DNA of 64,000 bases from the NCBI GenBank assembly GCA_033065855.1, contig JAVXUO010001427.1, forward strand, positions 992,001 to 1,056,000, written 5' to 3'. Of the stretch, positions 9,207-20,800 are shown piece by piece. Origin of the DNA: Escallonia rubra (lineage: Eukaryota > Streptophyta > Magnoliopsida > Escalloniales > Escalloniaceae). A model generated the notes under the pieces. The model made no database searches, was not told where the DNA came from, and worked only from the letters and a program-made list of their open reading frames with translations. The position numbers were made by a program, and so were the translations under genes. Each line of letters begins with the position of its first letter. The first letter of the stretch is position 1.

Positions 9207-11369
9207 CCGTGTCGTGAGAGACAGGAAGGAGAGGTGTGTCACAGGCTTTACAGCAAACAGTAATGCCGCAGAATAGGAAGTACAGATGGTGGCAGCGCAT
9301 ACATTCTCTGGCCGTATGTGGAGGAACATGTGACAATGTGGGCCAATGACAGAGGTGGTCTAGGTCCCCCGCAAAGGATGGATGGACTACCGAAACATTT
9401 CATAATCAGACTAACCTCAACACGAGGACATCTCACTTACACCAATTATTTCAAATCTAAAATCCATTATAATTTTTAATATATCATCATATCATTTACG
9501 TGTATGTTCGACTTTTATCGTGAAAATAAGCATCGCCGCAAGTTTTTTGACAAATTATGAGGTATCGCTACTGAAAGCCACCACGGGCAAATAAGCTTTA
9601 ATTTGAAGATTTTCACTTTATGGAATGAAAAACAATCCCCCAATTATATGCGGTCCGTACCTTAGCGCGCTCTCTCTACCGGCCCTCGAACACTTAACCG
9701 ATGGCCATAGTTATTAATTTCAAAGCTAATTTCCACCATTTCCGGCTTAGCTACTCCTCTTTGAACAATTGAAGAAACGAAGGAATAATCAAGTCTAACA
9801 AATGGTATAGTTTGCCAGGTGGTGCGCTCCTATATTTTGCTTTTGGTCACACAATGTTACTATATTTTGCTCCTTGGCGGCTACCTGCATTTCTGATGCA
9901 CTACTGATGTACATATTGCTTTTGTACTTTACCCTTCCCCTCTTCCAAAACTTAGTTCAATTGGGTTGTAATCTTTAAATATTTGTCTTTCTGTTGCCTC
10001 CAAACTTTCTTTTTTCATGGATAGTAGATAAACTACTCATGTAACCATGAAAAACTACCATGTTTCATATACGAAAATTCTCCTAATTAAAACTAAAAAG
10101 GAAGGGTGGTTGTCTTTACTTTAGTTCTGTCTTCATTTAGACTAGTATTGCGATAATGTTACGTGCACGTGAAAATAAATTTGATTGTTTTTAATTTAAA
10201 TTTTATTTATAAGATGTATAAGTATTTTGTTAACGTTTTATAAATTAAAATTTAAATTAGGAAAACCAAATATGTTTTTATAGATAATTATTTATTATTT
10301 AAAGTTTTTGTTTGTTCCATTTTTTAACAATTGCCTTACAATATCATATGTCTTTATTTCGAGTAGGTACCCTTATGTAACACCAAAAGGGCTATTTTCT
10401 TCATAAGTGGTATAGACGGAATCCATAATAAATGACCGTAAGCTTTTCTTAACCCCTCCTCTTATTTTATTAGGTTTCCTCCTCTGACGGTCCTAACTAG
10501 TCGGGAACATATAATATTTACATAAGTCACCGGCCTTTACTTGGAGTCGTGGATTTGTTGTACACGGTTCGTAGACTATGACCTGACAAAGCCTTTGGTT
10601 ATGTTTGTCCCATATTTTTGTGTTCTAATTTTTGTTGGAGAAAACCAAATGGCCAATATGTGAAGCTGATCATCGTAAACATTGGGTTAATTATTCCTAA
10701 AGTTGGGGTGAAATTAGGGTCAAAGACAAAAGGTTTGAAAATGTAAAATACGTGACCAAAGGTATACAAATTGTATCAGCCGTATCCATCTGTCATTAAT
10801 CCGTTAAATTTTTTTATGTTTTTACTTATGTTATCAATACATATTTTTAAAATGTCAATATATATAGCCTTTTATATACAATACACGATTTTGAAACCCT
10901 AATTTTCAAATTAAGGTTGGAAGGTCTTTCCCTTTCCTTATTTTTCTCTCTTGACAGCAACCATCGCCACCCACCACCGAATGACATCCACTTGTAGAGA
11001 GGGGGCGATGGAGGATGATAGTCGGTAGTGGCTGGTGTTAGTAAGGTATACAGCCACAACCACCTACTATGGGGTAGTTAGGTTTTGGAGGAGGTTGGCG
11101 GTGGAGGCAAGGAGAGCGAGAAGAAGGACGATGACATTGGCAGTTACCGTGAAGGAGGCTGGGGTGGTGGTGGCGACCGACCTCTGTCCATTTAATAACC
11201 ACTAATTAAATCTTGGTTCGATGCACCCTCTGGTTTCCTCTTGCCACAAACACAGTTAATCAAGGTCACACACCCACATGCAAAATATAGGCACAACTCA
11301 TGATGAGTTGAGGAGCAATCAACGTCACCATTGTCGAACCGGTCGTCGTGGGCTATATGCACTACTACA
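9207..11369. other. Intergenic region upstream of the MSP-ankyrin gene, no gene seen
   Basis: Near 9207-9450 lies the presumed promoter and leader of the minus-strand MSP-ankyrin gene. The rest is AT-rich without recognisable genes. At 10690-10810 is a stretch (GGGTCAAAGACAAAAGG...CATTAATCCGTTAAA) in the style of a Mutator terminal repeat, followed by a CCACCACC/GGTGG-rich piece at 10950-11190. No matching opposite terminus was found, so no element is called. Confidence 0.45.
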
Positions 11370-11432
11370 CAGGGGCGGAACCACGCTTGTACGAGGGGGT
11401 GCTGTAGCCCCCCCTCAGATTTTGAAAAAATA

Positions 11433-11463
<31 letters not shown>

Positions 11464-12572
11464 GTGTTTTTTTTTCATTTGCAACTTTCCCTTTCTCTCC
11501 TCCTCTCTCGGCCGGCTTTCACACTCACAGTCTCACAGTCACCGGACACGGGACACTTTCTCACCGGCCACCGCGGCACGGCGGCACCTCTCCAGCTCTC
11601 ATCCTCTCTCGGCTTTCTCAGTCACCGCGGCACCACACAAAGGCCATGGGCCACCGGTCATCGGCTCGGCAGTCGGCAGCCTCGGCTCATCGCCGTGACG
11701 CCGTAAGGTAACGCACTGCACTTACGCCGGTCGGCGGTCGCTGTGGCGTCAAGTGAAGCTCTCACGCCGTGACTCCGGCATCTCTCCTCCTCTCTCGACT
11801 CTCTCAGCCATCGAGGCTCGCCGCACCGCCCGCACGCCGGCACCACCCATCGACCCACGACCACCGGTCGTCGGCTGGGCTCATCAGTTGGTCGCCGTCC
11901 CCCGATTCCGAAGCGCGAAGCCGGCGAAGGCCCTCCTCAGTCCGGCGGTCCCCACCCCAACTCCGGCCAGTCCCCACCCAACTCCGGCGACTCCGGCCAG
12001 ATCAGATCTGGGCGGCAGATCTAGCTTAGATCTACCGTCTACGAGCCGGCAGACGAACCGAGGAAGTTCCGCCACTGTCGTTCGGCGGTCACGGTGCTTG
12101 AAATAGTGAAATTGCAGATCTGACTTTGAGTTTCAGTCACCGACGACATTGCGACAACGATGCCGTTCTGATTTCTGAGGACTGAGGTTAGTGTGCATTT
12201 TGAACAATTTCTTTTGCTATAGAGAATTGATTATTTGATTAATAATTTTAGGTTGTTAGTTGTGTATTTGATAATTTAGATTATTAATTTATGCTTTATG
12301 GATGTTAATCGTACTTAGATTTGAGATTGTTGATGGAGGATGGGATCCAATTGAATTTTTATCCCATTTGAGCATTGATTATTTGATTGATAATTTTAGG
12401 TTGTGTTAATTATGCATTTAAAAATTGAGATTATTTTCATGCTGATTATATGTTGTTAATTGTGCATTGAGCATTTGAGAATTGAGATGGTTGATGGAGG
12501 ATGGGACCCAATTGGATTGAGATGTCGATATATTTTTAGCCCCCCCGGGATGAAATCCTGGTTCCGCCACTG
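11370..12572. mobile_element. Non-autonomous hAT transposon (1203 bp) with perfect 8-bp target duplication
   Basis: The left end CAGGGGCGGAACCACG and the right end, reverse-complemented CAGTGGCGGAACCAGG, are typical hAT terminal inverted repeats. The flanking direct repeat CTACTACA is identical at 11362-11369 and 12573-12580, the 8-bp duplication expected of hAT insertion. Inside: an (AT)n run at about 11432-11458, a GC-rich block at 11470-12110 with repeated CTCTCTCGGCTTTCTCAG/CTCTCTCGACTCTCTCAG segments, and an AT-rich part with a roughly 150-bp tandem duplication (TTGATTATTTGATT at 12226 and 12374; GTTGATGGAGGATGGGA near 12328 and 12489). No transposase domain is visible. The intact duplication indicates a fairly recent insertion. 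Confidence 0.88.
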
Positions 12573-12580
12573 CTACTACA

Positions 12581-13405
12581 GTCCATAAATGGTACATGGT
12601 TAATGGTTTTTATGGGATGCGGCAATGTCGTTGTGAGATGTAGTGTTGGTGGGGGAGGGATGTGGTTCCAACGGTAAGGGAGGGGTGTGGTGATTTTTGT
12701 GATTTGCGGTGGTAGGGGATGTGGCAGTGATGGTTGGTCCGTGATGTGGAGGTAATGTTTGGTCTGTGATGTAGAGGCGGCGGTCTTCCTGCTTGGTGGG
12801 CAGGTTGTGGTTGGTGTTCTGCCAAGACAGAAAGGAGGAAAATAAAAAGACAAATTGACCATGTTTCTGGCGAAGAGCTCCATCAACCATAAAACTTAGA
12901 CACACACACACAGATACAGTACGACACACACCGGACACACCGACCCACACAAACACACATTCAACTGGTTCGAATCTAATTGAGTAATTTTATGTGACTC
13001 ATAAGAGCACCATTATCTCCGGTGCCTTATATATATAGATTTTTTAGTTTCAGCCTAATCTCAAGACATGCGTGTAACCCAATAACTTTTTTACTGTTAA
13101 CGAGTGATAACATATTTTGTTACACAATAATAGAGTAAACAAATGATACGACAAAATATGTTACAGCAAGTATGTAGAATGGCTGATTCAACTTTTATTA
13201 TTTGCCGAATGATGCTTCTTTCTAACATCATCTGGCTTGCAAGCAAAGTTCAGCTAATTTGCCCATTCAGTGACATCTTTTTGTATAAAAAATCTTGTCG
13301 GTAGAGGCCAACATAAGCAACCAAAAGTCAATTTTGTTACAAAATGAAGGTAACTTAACAAAATTAGGACATCTGGATCCCCATTATCCTCTGCACTTTT
13401 TGAGG
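12581..13405. other. Intergenic DNA between two hAT elements
   Basis: Contains a GT/CA-rich stretch (12600-12960) with a short CA microsatellite at about 12900-12960. Minus-strand frames here are proline/threonine/histidine low-complexity and are not called. Confidence 0.45.
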
Positions 13406-13950
13406 CAGGGGCGAGGCTACAGCTTGTATAGGAGGGGCATTTGCACCCCTTGTCCTTCAGGGGATTGAAAGACTTCACCTGCTAAAAGTATATGTTCACT
13501 GAAAATTTGGGTTAACATTAGCCTTTTGTCCCTCTCATTACGCCCATATCCCTGTTAGGCTTGTGCAAGTGATCTGTTCTATGTCTAATTGTCAATTTGG
13601 TTGGGCTTGTGGCTGGGTTGTCTTCACCATCAAAAGCAAGCAACCCTAGCTTCTTACAGAAAACTTTCAATTTTATGCCGCTCAAAATATCTTCTTATGT
13701 ACTGTTTAAAGCTCAAGTGCGTAACTGTGAAGAAGTGTTTATTGTCCTATACTTCATGTTACAGCCCCTTTTTTGGTACTTTGTTGTTGAAGCAATATTA
13801 GATTAGGTTAGAATCCTGTCTTTGTCTAATTACTGATAGAATAACGAATGGTAACTTTTACCGATCCGTACTAAGGGACGGAATTTTGATAACACTAATA
13901 TTCAAACACAATTTTTGCCCTTTTGTTGACAAATCCTCGTCTCGCCTCTA
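13406..13950. mobile_element. Degenerate hAT-like element, about 545 bp
   Basis: The left end CAGGGGCGAGGCTACAGC and the reverse complement of the right end TAGAGGCGAGACGAGGAT are imperfect inverted repeats of hAT style. The flanks TTTTGAGG (13398-13405) and TTTTGATG (13951-13958) match at seven of eight positions, consistent with an aged 8-bp duplication. The interior has no recognisable coding sequence. Confidence 0.5.
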
Positions 13951-14200
13951 TTTTGATGAAGGGTTGTATATACTTTCACATGTTTACTCGTCCAGATAAA
14001 GTTCCATCCTCGAATTAATGTAAGTATGTGCTGCAAGCATTGAACAAGAGGTTTCGTAATATACTGTGATATTTCGAATTAAACGTGATTATGTACCGTA
14101 AATTGCAGCAAACCAATAAAAAAAAAAGGAAAGGGGTTCAAGCACGTGCTTTTATCTTGGGAAGGTTGCGATGGGTGGAAATCAAATAGAACAAATTTTT

Positions 14201-14414
14201 GCTCCTACAGGTTGGAGATCTTCCTCCAACCCCATATACAATGACAATTAATAGTCACTAAATATTTCTAGTGACTTTTCTTCTAACACTTTCAGCAACA
14301 ATTATTAGCAGCACTTTTTTATCGTCACTAAATAAAAGTCACTAGAAATATTTAGAGATGATTGATTGTCGCTATATAAGGGGTAGGAGGAAGATTCCTC
14401 AACCGGGATAGTAG
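14201..14414. mobile_element. Foldback MITE, about 214 bp
   Basis: The left arm (GGTTGGAGATCTTCCTCC, then CCCATATACAATGACAATTA, then AGTCACTAAATATTTCTAGT) pairs with the right arm (CACTAGAAATATTTAGAGAT, then GATTGTCGCTATATAAGG, then GGTAGGAGGAAGATTCC). The pairing spans nearly the whole element with a short loop near 14290-14330. The outer GCTCCTAC/GTAGC ends and AT-rich flanks also pair. Non-coding. Confidence 0.65.
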
Positions 14415-16277
14415 CAAATTTTTTTCCAATCAAATAATAAGCTTGTACTTGTATATCATTGGATATATTTTGAGAAGCTTGGAAACTTGCTTAGAAATCT
14501 TGGTAATATTTTTACATCTTTTTCAAGAACGATAATGTTGATGTCTTTCTTATAGCTGAAAGTCATAATATTTTTAACAAAGAAAAATCAAAGTAAAAAT
14601 AGCGTCACGGGGAACGAGACCAAGCCGGCCCTAAAACACTCTCTGTACATCTCTCTCTCCCAAAGATAGCTCAGTCGCCGCCCCTTCCTCCTTTAGCTTC
14701 CATGGCTGTGAGGTTAGAAGGGGAGCCCCCCCCCCCCCCCCTGTGGTCCTTTTCCTTCTTATCCCTTAAATCTCCTCATCCCCCATCTGCGGCAACCCAC
14801 CCTGTCGATTACTGACACCCACCACCGCCTCCCCCACCCCCCCCCCCCCGATCTTCATTATCCCTCTAGATCGGAACTCCTTCAGCCCCATATGTACCAT
14901 ATCTCTTTCGCTACTCTCAAATCTGAGAGTTTTTCTCAGATCCGTTGTTGTCTTCGAACCGCCGATCCGGCGGGTTTGGATAGAAATCTCTGATGCGGGT
15001 CCGAAAAGGTGGGATGGTGGCTTGAAGATGCCGGAACTGCTAATTTTGGAGAATGCATACTCCCTTCGAGCTGCAGATTACTTCGATCCGGCTTTGGGAG
15101 GACCCCATCCATCTTCTATGGCTCCGATGTTGACCGCGACAATAATGTAAACTATGCAGCCCAAAGCTCTCACCTCTGTTCCAGTGAGAGTGAAAAATCG
15201 ATGCATTTCCTTACATCTTCCCGATCTGGCTACCCCTTAATTTGGTACTCCCAAATACGAGTAACCCTTATGCTTTATTTGGTTTCCTCCAAGACCATGG
15301 CCATTTTCGGGACTTTCCGTTTAGATGTGATTGCCTGTCTCTTTAGAAATGCTCATTTGAATATTGCCTTTAAATCGTAACGGTTACTTTTAATTTATGC
15401 AACTTGCCACATGTCTCAGTTCCTTCTCCAGCTGAAAGCTGGCAGAGGTGAGTGTTCTTCTTTTTCCACTTTTGGCAGCTCTTCTAATAGTCGTCTACGA
15501 GTAGCCTAGAAAGGACTTGAAACTATGAATAGCATGCATGTGGCTACAATGCGAATAAGTATTAATTGGCTTGAGAAGATAAGGCTAGGAGTCACATCTC
15601 CGTTGATTAGTCTATAAGGAGCGGATGGCGACATGATAAGTCAGACAGAGAATGAAGAATGGAATGATTTCTCTTAAAAAAATTAATTAACTTGAACATA
15701 TCAATCAATAAGTTGAAAAAAGAAATAAAAATAAGAAACGAATATAAAGTTACTTGGGTTGCTTGCTTTCGTACCTAAATTATGTTTTATACAAAAGCTT
15801 TATTTTATACACGAATTGGGCGCCAAACAAAAGAACTGGCAAATGGTCATCGTTGAATCCAACTCCACGATAGTCGATGAGCTATACATAGATTTCCTAG
15901 TGAAATTTTTTTGTTACATCGTCAAGAGATGTGAGTACAAGTTTACACATATCGTGAGAGAATTGAACAAATGAAGCTGGACAAGGTGTAGCGCTAAGTA
16001 AAACTGCACAACATCATACTTGCTAATTTGTGTGAAACTGCTTTCAAGAGATAACTTAAATAATTATTGTTAGCATCCTTGATGTAATAAAAAAATATAT
16101 GACTACATCAATCGTAGCGTTAAAAAAGATCATTAAAACATTTAATAACAAAAACAAAGTTCTTTTTAACTTTGCCTAAAGCCTTGCCTTGGGGAGCTAC
16201 TACAAAAGCCGGGGCTTTACCTAAAAGGGGGTTTGAGTTGGGAGACAAGTACATCAAGCATTCATAGATGTTAATCT
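14415..16277. other. Intergenic region with two poly-C runs and an unassigned GC-richer block
   Basis: Poly-C tracts lie at about 14728-14742 and 14836-14850. The block 14620-15400 is richer in GC than its surroundings and contains a 123-codon open frame (15009-15380) with no recognised domain and no convincing splice partner. It could be a decayed retroposon 5' region or an old gene fragment. No gene is called. Confidence 0.4.
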
Positions 16278-16418
16278 GAGTTTTTTTTTCTTCTAAATAG
16301 CGATTTCTATTTTGAAACATCGATTTTCAAAAGTGTGGTATGCGAGTAAATAATTTTAAAAATAGAGTAGATCGGTAATGAAGTTTTAAAACGATATTTT
16401 TTAGAAAGAAAAAAACTC
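16278..16418. mobile_element. 141-bp MITE with perfect 10-bp target duplication (Mutator-like)
   Basis: The ends are GAGTTTTTTTTTCTTCTAAA at the left and, reverse-complemented, GAGTTTTTTTCTTTCTAAAA at the right. The direct repeat ATGTTAATCT is identical at 16268-16277 and 16419-16428. A 9-10 bp duplication and G-starting ends fit Mutator-like MITEs. The interior carries CGATTTTCAAAAGTGTGGTA, shared with the larger element at 4649-5039. Confidence 0.8.
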
Positions 16419-16563
16419 ATGTTAATCTCGTTATTTCACGCTTACTCTTCTTTAAGTAATTCTGGGGACAAGGACACTCCGCCAACTGATAACGCAATCT
16501 AGCTAAGGCCAGATTGAAATGACACATGTTGGATGGCAGAATCTCAGAAGTTAGCGATTGTTT

Positions 16564-16620
16564 GGACCATGCTTGATTTTTTAGTCTTGCGAAGGCAAGA
16601 CTAAAAATCAAGCATGGTCC
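16564..16620. repeat. Near-perfect 57-nt hairpin (26-bp stem, one bulge, 4-nt loop)
   Basis: GGACCATGCTTGATTTTTT then AGTCTTGC pairs with GCAAGACT then AAAAATCAAGCATGGTCC across a GAAG loop. The only defect is one extra T in the left arm. Sequence flanking the stem does not continue the pairing, so it is not simply the tip of a longer foldback element. It could be a small-RNA precursor, the core of a tiny inverted duplication, or a remnant of a transposon. Nothing else here favours any one of these. Confidence 0.8.
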
Positions 16621-17332
16621 ATTTAATTTGATTGAAAGGCTAAAATTTTCTTTATACATAATAATTCTGTTTTTATGTAAATTTTACTTTTATACATAAG
16701 TGAGACTAGTCAAAGCGAAAAATCAGCAAAAAGTCATCCTTGAATCCGACTCTGCTTAAGCGTTCCGTCGAACTAGTTATGTAATACTAGTTCATTCCAT
16801 GTAAAACAATTTTTACAATTTGATAATCTATAATTACTGTTTTGATGCCATTTTTACAATTTGATTATATATCAGCAACCATTTAAAAAGACACGAAAAC
16901 ACAAATATGTTGATTTATTCAACATGCATATACTTCAAATCAGAGAGTTGAATCCCGTAAATATAGCTGCAAAAAGTCTGATGAATAGTATTTGAATGCT
17001 GTGTTTTTTTTTTTTAGAAACTCAAATACTATAAGTAAATATCTTTTTTCCTAAAAATATAATAATAGGAATAATAGGAATGGTTTTAAGCGTACGATAA
17101 ATTGACTTTTAGTTCACCTATTAGGTAGGACCAATAAGACGGCGTCTAGAATTAAGTAAAATTTTCAAACTTTGGCTTACATAATTTGGATTTTTTAAGT
17201 AAAGAATCAAAATTTAATCCGGCCTAATTAATTAAACCGGCTATAAAGCGATTAGCAACTTCCAAAAAGCTGAATATTCTTAAGAAAAATCCTGACAATG
17301 GCCCACATCACTTTCCCGGAAAGGCCCCTGGA
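16621..17332. other. AT-rich intergenic DNA upstream of the receptor pseudokinase
   Basis: No gene or repeat recognised. It ends at a TATA-like sequence that probably serves the pseudokinase gene. Confidence 0.5.
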
Positions 17333-17476
17333 ATATATAAAATCCCAAGATAAGACGTCATTAACTGCAAGCCGGGCCCCACCTATGACTTGGCCTTAGT
17401 TGCCTGACCTTTACTCGGTCATCCATGGACCATGCATGATACCACCTCCCCCATTAACACTTGTACACCATTCTGA
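17333..17476 (+). promoter_or_regulatory. Probable TATA box and two short upstream ORFs of the receptor pseudokinase
   Basis: A TATA-like sequence (ATATATAA at 17333-17340) lies about 540 bases before the main ATG at 17877. If transcription starts some 30 bases downstream, the leader is about 500 nt. It would contain at least two short upstream ORFs: 17425-17439 (ATG GAC CAT GCA TGA) and, overlapping it, 17432-17476 (15 codons including the stop). Such ORFs often lower translation of the main frame. This is inference, since the start of transcription is not known. Confidence 0.45.
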
Positions 17477-17876
17477 AAAATCATCGCCGTCGCGGCACCG
17501 GAACTCACCTCGGAAAGTTCACGCCGGCGAGTCGACCCGTTCACTTCGCAGCCTTACACGTAAATCCCACTCAGCATCTACCTGTCACTTCCCCTTCCTT
17601 CCCTTTTCGCTTCTGTTTTTTCGAAGTCAAAACCAATTACTTCGGGCTTGTACGCGTTTACTAGTCTTAATTAGCACACAAATACACGCGAACTCGGGTT
17701 TGGTCTCTGCCTATTTATTCAACTCGGTGACTCCATTTTTCGGTTTTGTTTGGTGCTTTCCGCTCGTCTGGTTCTTGTTCTGGTCAACTTCTTTCTTCGA
17801 TCTGAGTGGCAAGGAACTCGGTTTAGCTCGGTCTTCATCTTGTCTCAACTCGTTTGAACTCGTTCTAGTTTCAGCA

Positions 17877-20800
17877 ATGATCGAGCGCTTTAGATTTAGC
17901 GAGCGTTGTTTGGTGATATGTACGGTGGTGTTTTGTTTGGTGTGTCAGAATTTGAGCCTCTGCTGGTCTCTCAATGACGAAGGTATGATTCATTTTCATT
18001 GCTCCGTGGTTGTGTTGTGATCTTGATATGCTTGTTTGGTTGCTGAGATACTGTGAATTTTAGCCTACGGATTTAATGTTTGGCTTTTTTGAGGAAATCA
18101 AAATTCAAAAGTGCTTGTACACGTCTCACTTGTTACTGAAAGTATCATTAGCGGCAAAGTATTCAGCTTTTAGCCACAGATGCGGTGTGAATAAGCATGT
18201 TAAGATGTGAATTTTGACATCACGTTTTTAATTTTGTTATTAACTTGTGGAGTTGAAGATTATATCTCTTAATCCAGGAGGACTAAATTAGGAAAATGGA
18301 ATTTCGTAAGAGATTGTTGCTTAGTGGAATATGCTCTGTTTGTTTCGGTGCAGGTTTGGCTTTGTTGAGGTTTAGGGATAGGGTGATGAGCGATCCATTT
18401 GGGGCATTGTCGAATTGGAATGAGGATGTTGGTGCGATTGATCCGTGTTTGTGGCATGGTATAGAGTGCTCTGAAGGAAATGTTGTGGTCTTGTAAGTAA
18501 TGCTTGGCTCAAATACTTTTGTGGACTTGCAGGGATGTTTCATATTTTCAATTGTTTCAGTTTGCTGCGCTTCTTAGCCACCATGTTTCTTGTGGTTAAA
18601 AAATTAAAAGGGGATAGAGAATTCAATCACGAGTTCTATGCATTCGTCACTTTTTTTATCATTTGATAGGCAACCTTTTTCCTTTTTGTTAAATTCCCTT
18701 TGGTGGAAACTCTGAGTTAGTATTTAGTGGCTACTTTCACTTTCAAGTTGTAGCAACGAATGAACTGAAAATTACACTCAATTAAGTTCTTACCAGTGAG
18801 TACACGAAATACTGTGTGGAGAGATTCATTTTCTTAGGTAATTTAAAGGAGAACCCTTTTGATAGAAAAAGTAGGGCATCCCAATGTGTAATCGTTTGGG
18901 AGAAAAAGTAAGGGCATCATAGCTTCAAATACTCTTAATTAAGGCATAGCAAGGCAATACCATTAGGCTAAGCTGTTTTTTGTGGTAGTAGGCTTTGTGG
19001 GAATTATCATGGCTGTGCATTATTAAAAAAATACCGTGGAACTTAATTTAGAACTGAAACGTAAACATTATCTTTCGAAAATTATGAAAAGCTTTAAAAA
19101 AAGAAATAGGAGTATTCATACAAAACCGAATCTAGTCATACTAAAACCACATTTAAATGTTCATTTATACTTTTCTACAGGTAGGATTCAGATTCCACTC
19201 TTAAATCTTAACTGAATCTGGAAGAATCTTAGTTGGATCAGAATCAGGTCAAGATCCAACACTTTGGTGTCGGAGCTACTATAAGCTTGCCAATATCAAT
19301 AGGAAAGGAAGTCGTAAATGCATCAATTCCTAAGCGATCTAATATGGGTATTGGCAACACAAACATTGATATCCACCATTTCCTTCACGATCTTTGTTGA
19401 GCTTTTTGTTTCTTAACTTTTTTCTCTTTTTCCCTGGGGTGGGGGGTTGGGGAGGGCGGTGTAGTTATATTAGAGAGTTCAGAACTGGTTTACAATTATG
19501 GTCTTGCTTGCACTGTACAGCTGCATTAGTGTTATAACTAAACTAACGACTTGTGCACATTGCAGGAACCTGAAGGATCTCTGTCTTGGAGGAACACTAG
19601 CTCCTGACCTTGGAAATCTAATTCACATGAAGTCGATGTAGGATATATTTTTTGTCCTTTATTTTTATGATCAGCAATTTCTAATCCCGTCATAGTCAAT
19701 TCATTATCCATCCACATTGCAAGTAGTTGTCTCTTGTTTTCACTATGAACTTCTTGGCAGAATTTTGCGCAATAACTCTTTTTGCGGTATCATCCCTGAA
19801 GAGATTGGGGAACTGGAGGAGTTGGAGGTTTTGGACCTTGGATGTAACAACTTTAGTGGACCGCTTCCATCTGATCTTGGCAATAATCTTTCGCTGTCAA
19901 TCCTGTAAGTTGAGGTTATGGATCAGTAAATTTTCCTAGTCGTGTCTTCTTTTGTGATACGCAAGCTAACTATTTGTCTGATTGTTACAGTCTACTAGAC
20001 AACAACGAGCTTTTTGGCAGCATATCTCCTGAACTTGATAAGCTCAAAATGCTATCTGAGGTTCAAGTTAATGAAAACCACTTGTCTTATGATCCTCAAA
20101 GATCATTGTGCAAAGAAAGATTTATTTCATGGTATGTCAGTGCAGTCAATTTGAGTTGATTTTTCTTTGTATTAATTTACCATGTCGATCATGGAGCGGA
20201 GATTAAATTTGCCAAAGCTAGAGTGCAACTTTATATATGGTTAAGATGCCGGTTTTACTGGATCTGACCTGGAATTTCTTTGTTGTGGCTCATACGAGTA
20301 TCAATTTTCTCAACATCCCATGACTGATCTTGTCTGCCCCACAAGGGTATCTGAGAACCTTTGCATTCTCTGAAAGGTTTAGAAATTTTGCTTTTCATCA
20401 GTATTCACGTAAGGTGTCTATCATTAATAAACGATGGTTTATTCTTTTCGACACCGTCTTGACAGCTGCTTAAACCTTTCAGGAATATGGCCCAAACCGG
20501 ACATGATGGTCAACGGAGAGTGCTGAAAGAAAATACTCGTCCAGCAAGTAGTCATAAAAACCCATCTCCATCTCCATCACCATCAACATCAGCACCTTCT
20601 CCCTCACCATCTCCATCACCATCAACATCAGCACCGTCTCCTGCGCCGTCCAGTGCTCCTAATCCCAGCCTGACATCCCCATCTCCCGCTGTTTCTGGTT
20701 CTCCAACTTTACTCTCTGCCCCAGTGTCTTCCCCCTCAGGAAGCTCCAGTGAACCATCCAAAAGACGGAATCATCGAGTTCTAGTAATATCTGTTGCCAC

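Noticed and set aside
9207-9329. N-terminal extension of the MSP-ankyrin frame to 9329
   Set aside because: The MSP domain starts at the ATG at 9204-9206, and the upstream 41 codons have no domain sense.
11331-12106. Several overlapping frames in both strands of the hAT interior
   Set aside because: All are Ser/Arg/Pro-rich by composition; none carries a transposase or HAT dimerisation motif.
12966-12990. GGTTCGAATCT resembling a tRNA T-arm
   Set aside because: No matching acceptor stem, D-arm or anticodon arm upstream. No tRNA is called anywhere in the window.
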